From assembly GCF_003010915.2 (NCBI RefSeq), contig NZ_CP028426.1, forward strand, positions 2,294,001-2,358,000: a stretch of DNA of 64,000 bases, given 5' to 3'. The position numbers were made by a program, and so were the translations under genes. The notes under the pieces are model-generated. The model did no database searches and was not told the origin of the DNA. It saw only the letters and a program-made list of their open reading frames with translations. Of the stretch, positions 62,680-64,000 are shown in pieces; the stretch's first letter is position 1; each line of letters opens with the position of its first letter. The DNA is from Gulosibacter molinativorax. GTDB taxonomy: Bacteria; Actinomycetota; Actinomycetes; Actinomycetales; Microbacteriaceae.

Positions 62680-63549
62680 TCATTGTTGTGCACCATTGAG
62701 CTGGTTTTCATTCCGAGTATCGAGATCGACTTCCCAAGCCCGGACGTTTTCTGCGGCAGATGCGCGCTGTCGCCGATCCCAGTTGCTCCCGGTATGTATG
62801 GGTCGCAATGCGTGAAAGAGTCGGTAGATCCGTGGGACATATGTCGTCCGAGCCCTTCGTAAAATAGAGCCTGCGTACGCATCAGCAACGTCATCAACAG
62901 AATTCGTAATGTTGAAAGGCCAAGGCAATCCCTTACTGGTCTCCGCACGCGAGGCAGGACCCTGAAGCATTGGCGTTTTCGTCCACCCCGGATAGAAGAC
63001 TCCGACGTCAACGCCGTGATGCAAGACCTCAAGCCGCAGCGCACCTGCGAACGCGTCAATTCCGGCTTTGGCCGCAGCGTAGACCGAGGACTTGGGTGTG
63101 TGCTTGAGCACCGCCGCCGAGCACGTGAAAGTGATGTAGCCGCGGGAGGCGATCACGTACTCGAGTGTGGCCTTCACAGTGCGGATCTGGCCCGCGAGAT
63201 TTACATCGATGATTCGCAGCAGCTGTTCGCTTGAGGAAGCCCTCACGGTGCTGGCGCTACCGATACCTGCGTTTGCCACAATGGCATCAATACGACCGAA
63301 CTCGGTCATGACCTTTGCGGCCGCAGACTCGAGCGATTCGATGCTGGTGACATCGGCCTCAATGCCGATGTGCTCGGCACCGAGCCGTTGGGCGGCAAGC
63401 GCAACTTCGTCACCAGCACGATCTACAAGCGCGATTCGACAGCCCTGCGCGGCCAGCTTGGTCGCGGTGGCAAGGCCGATCCCGCTTGCGCCTCCGGTAA
63501 TGAATACGGTCTTCTTGGTGGAATGCGGTACGGATAATGCGTGGTTCAT
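62680..63549 (-). CDS. Short-chain dehydrogenase/reductase
   Basis: A 289-aa classical SDR starting MNHALSVPHSTKKTVFITGG. The cofactor motif TGGASGIG, NAG (IVANAGIG), catalytic Ser in FTCSAAVLKHTPKSSVYAAAKAG and YxxxK (YAAAK) are all present. Acts on an alcohol or ketone of the pathway. ATG 63549 is chosen; the longer 63606 start would overlap the previous gene. 61 bp before livH and 25 bp after the next SDR. Confidence 0.88.
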   Translation of the reverse strand: MNHALSVPHSTKKTVFITGGASGIGLATATKLAAQGCRIALVDRAGDEVALAAQRLGAEHIGIEADVTSIESLESAAAKVMTEFGRIDAIVANAGIGSASTVRASSSEQLLRIIDVNLAGQIRTVKATLEYVIASRGYITFTCSAAVLKHTPKSSVYAAAKAGIDAFAGALRLEVLHHGVDVGVFYPGWTKTPMLQGPASRAETSKGLPWPFNITNSVDDVADAYAGSILRRARTTYVPRIYRLFHALRPIHTGSNWDRRQRASAAENVRAWEVDLDTRNENQLNGAQQ

Positions 63550-63574
63550 AGAATAGCTTTCCCGTGGAAGAGCG

Positions 63575-64000
63575 CTACTGCATATGCGATCCGCCATTGA
63601 CATCAACGGTGGCTCCCGTGATGAACGACGAATCAGGTTCGCTCAGGAATCGAACAGTGTGAGCGACATCTTCAGCCGTGCCCAGGCGACCGACTGGAAT
63701 CGTAGTGGCGTAGTCGGTGTTCACGTTGTCCCCCACCATCGAGGCCATGCCCGATGCGATACGGCCGGGTGCGACGGCATTGACAGTGATCCCGAACTCT
63801 GCGAGCTCCTGCGCGAATGCGCGAGTCACGCCAAGGAGGCCTGTCTTCGTTGAGGCGTAGTGCAAGCCGCCAAGGCGACCGCCGTAGCGGGCGGCGACTG
63901 AGGCGATATTTATGATGCGGCCATAGCCCTGCTCGATCATGCCAGGGGCAAGGGTCTTGATGCCAAGGAACGGACCCGTCAAGTTGACGCCGAGCACTGC
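63575..64000 (-). CDS. Short-chain dehydrogenase/reductase, N terminus beyond the window
   Basis: The 3' 142 codons of a second SDR; the frame stays open at base 64000 (first visible residues AVLGVNLTGPFLG). It shows NIASVAARYGGRLGGLHYASTKTGL with the catalytic Ser and YxxxK, GITVNAVAPGRI and the end GATVDVNGGSHMQ, as in FabG-like 3-oxoacyl reductases. Partial only because of the window edge. Same direction as the Liv operon, 25 bp from the next SDR start. Confidence 0.9.
   Translation of the reverse strand, partial: AVLGVNLTGPFLGIKTLAPGMIEQGYGRIINIASVAARYGGRLGGLHYASTKTGLLGVTRAFAQELAEFGITVNAVAPGRIASGMASMVGDNVNTDYATTIPVGRLGTAEDVAHTVRFLSEPDSSFITGATVDVNGGSHMQ

Overview
This window comes from a high-GC Gram-positive actinobacterium, most likely a member of the Microbacteriaceae or a close relative (Micrococcales). 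The evidence is the strong GC bias at third codon positions, frequent GTG/TTG starts, an actinobacterial LexA box, a DUF3073 gene beside purM, 13E12/DUF222-HNH and PadR-DUF4097 modules, and REP-like repeats of the TTCGACAGGCTC type. No rRNA, tRNA or CRISPR array was seen.

Layout. 0-1.5 kb: the 5' part of an IS1182-family transposase running off the left edge, then a 31-bp tandem repeat. 1.5-4.3 kb: a FUSC-type membrane protein divergent from an ABC-2 exporter pair. 4.3-12.1 kb: a glycerol-3-phosphate module, with a ugpA-ugpE-ugpB-ugpC importer divergent from glpD. ugpE is cut by a complete ISAs1-family element with perfect 19-bp ends and a 9-bp target duplication. 12.1-25 kb: a GIY-YIG protein, a very Q/G-rich polytopic membrane protein, an AT-richer AAA ATPase, a rhodanese, a P-type ATPase, recQ, and a LexA-box-controlled DUF222/HNH gene. 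25-31.7 kb: a small membrane protein, a YpfJ-type metalloprotein, acyl-CoA oxidase, a Nat-type ABC exporter and a receiver protein lacking its phosphoacceptor Asp. 31.8-35.1 kb: a complete YkoEDC-type ECF importer. 35.1-40.9 kb: a 71-bp tandem repeat, a 25-bp perfect hairpin, a lamin-tail surface protein with an LAQTG anchor, and a DEAD-box helicase. 40.9-42.4 kb: two toxin-antitoxin modules back to back (Phd/RelE and HTH-MNT/HEPN). 42.4-50.4 kb: an RND exporter, DUF4097-PadR, a CrcB pair and a flavoprotein. 50.6-55.2 kb: DUF3073, SdpI-like, purM, a tyrosine phosphatase and purF, with a second copy of the 71-bp repeat and an 18-bp tandem repeat. 55.4-64 kb: a one-direction catabolic block made of two SDR dehydrogenases, a five-gene branched-chain-type ABC importer, a cyclase/isatin-hydrolase-family metal hydrolase and a ThDP-dependent enzyme.

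How parts work together. Glycerol-3-phosphate taken up by Ugp would be oxidised by GlpD, but uptake through this locus is probably dead because of the IS. The ECF genes form one translationally coupled importer. The last 8.6 kb reads as an uptake-plus-degradation operon for an unidentified, possibly aromatic or heterocyclic, acid or amide.

The observations most worth follow-up are: the dispersed 71-bp repeat family with an identical period at two loci; the ISAs1 insertion with an RBS-sequestering fold-back at its transposase start; the HTH-MNT/HEPN pair with an apparently leaderless, palindrome-covered promoter; and the hydrolase/ThDP/Liv/SDR operon. All coordinates and motifs were read by eye. 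Family assignments rest on recognised motifs, not on database searches.
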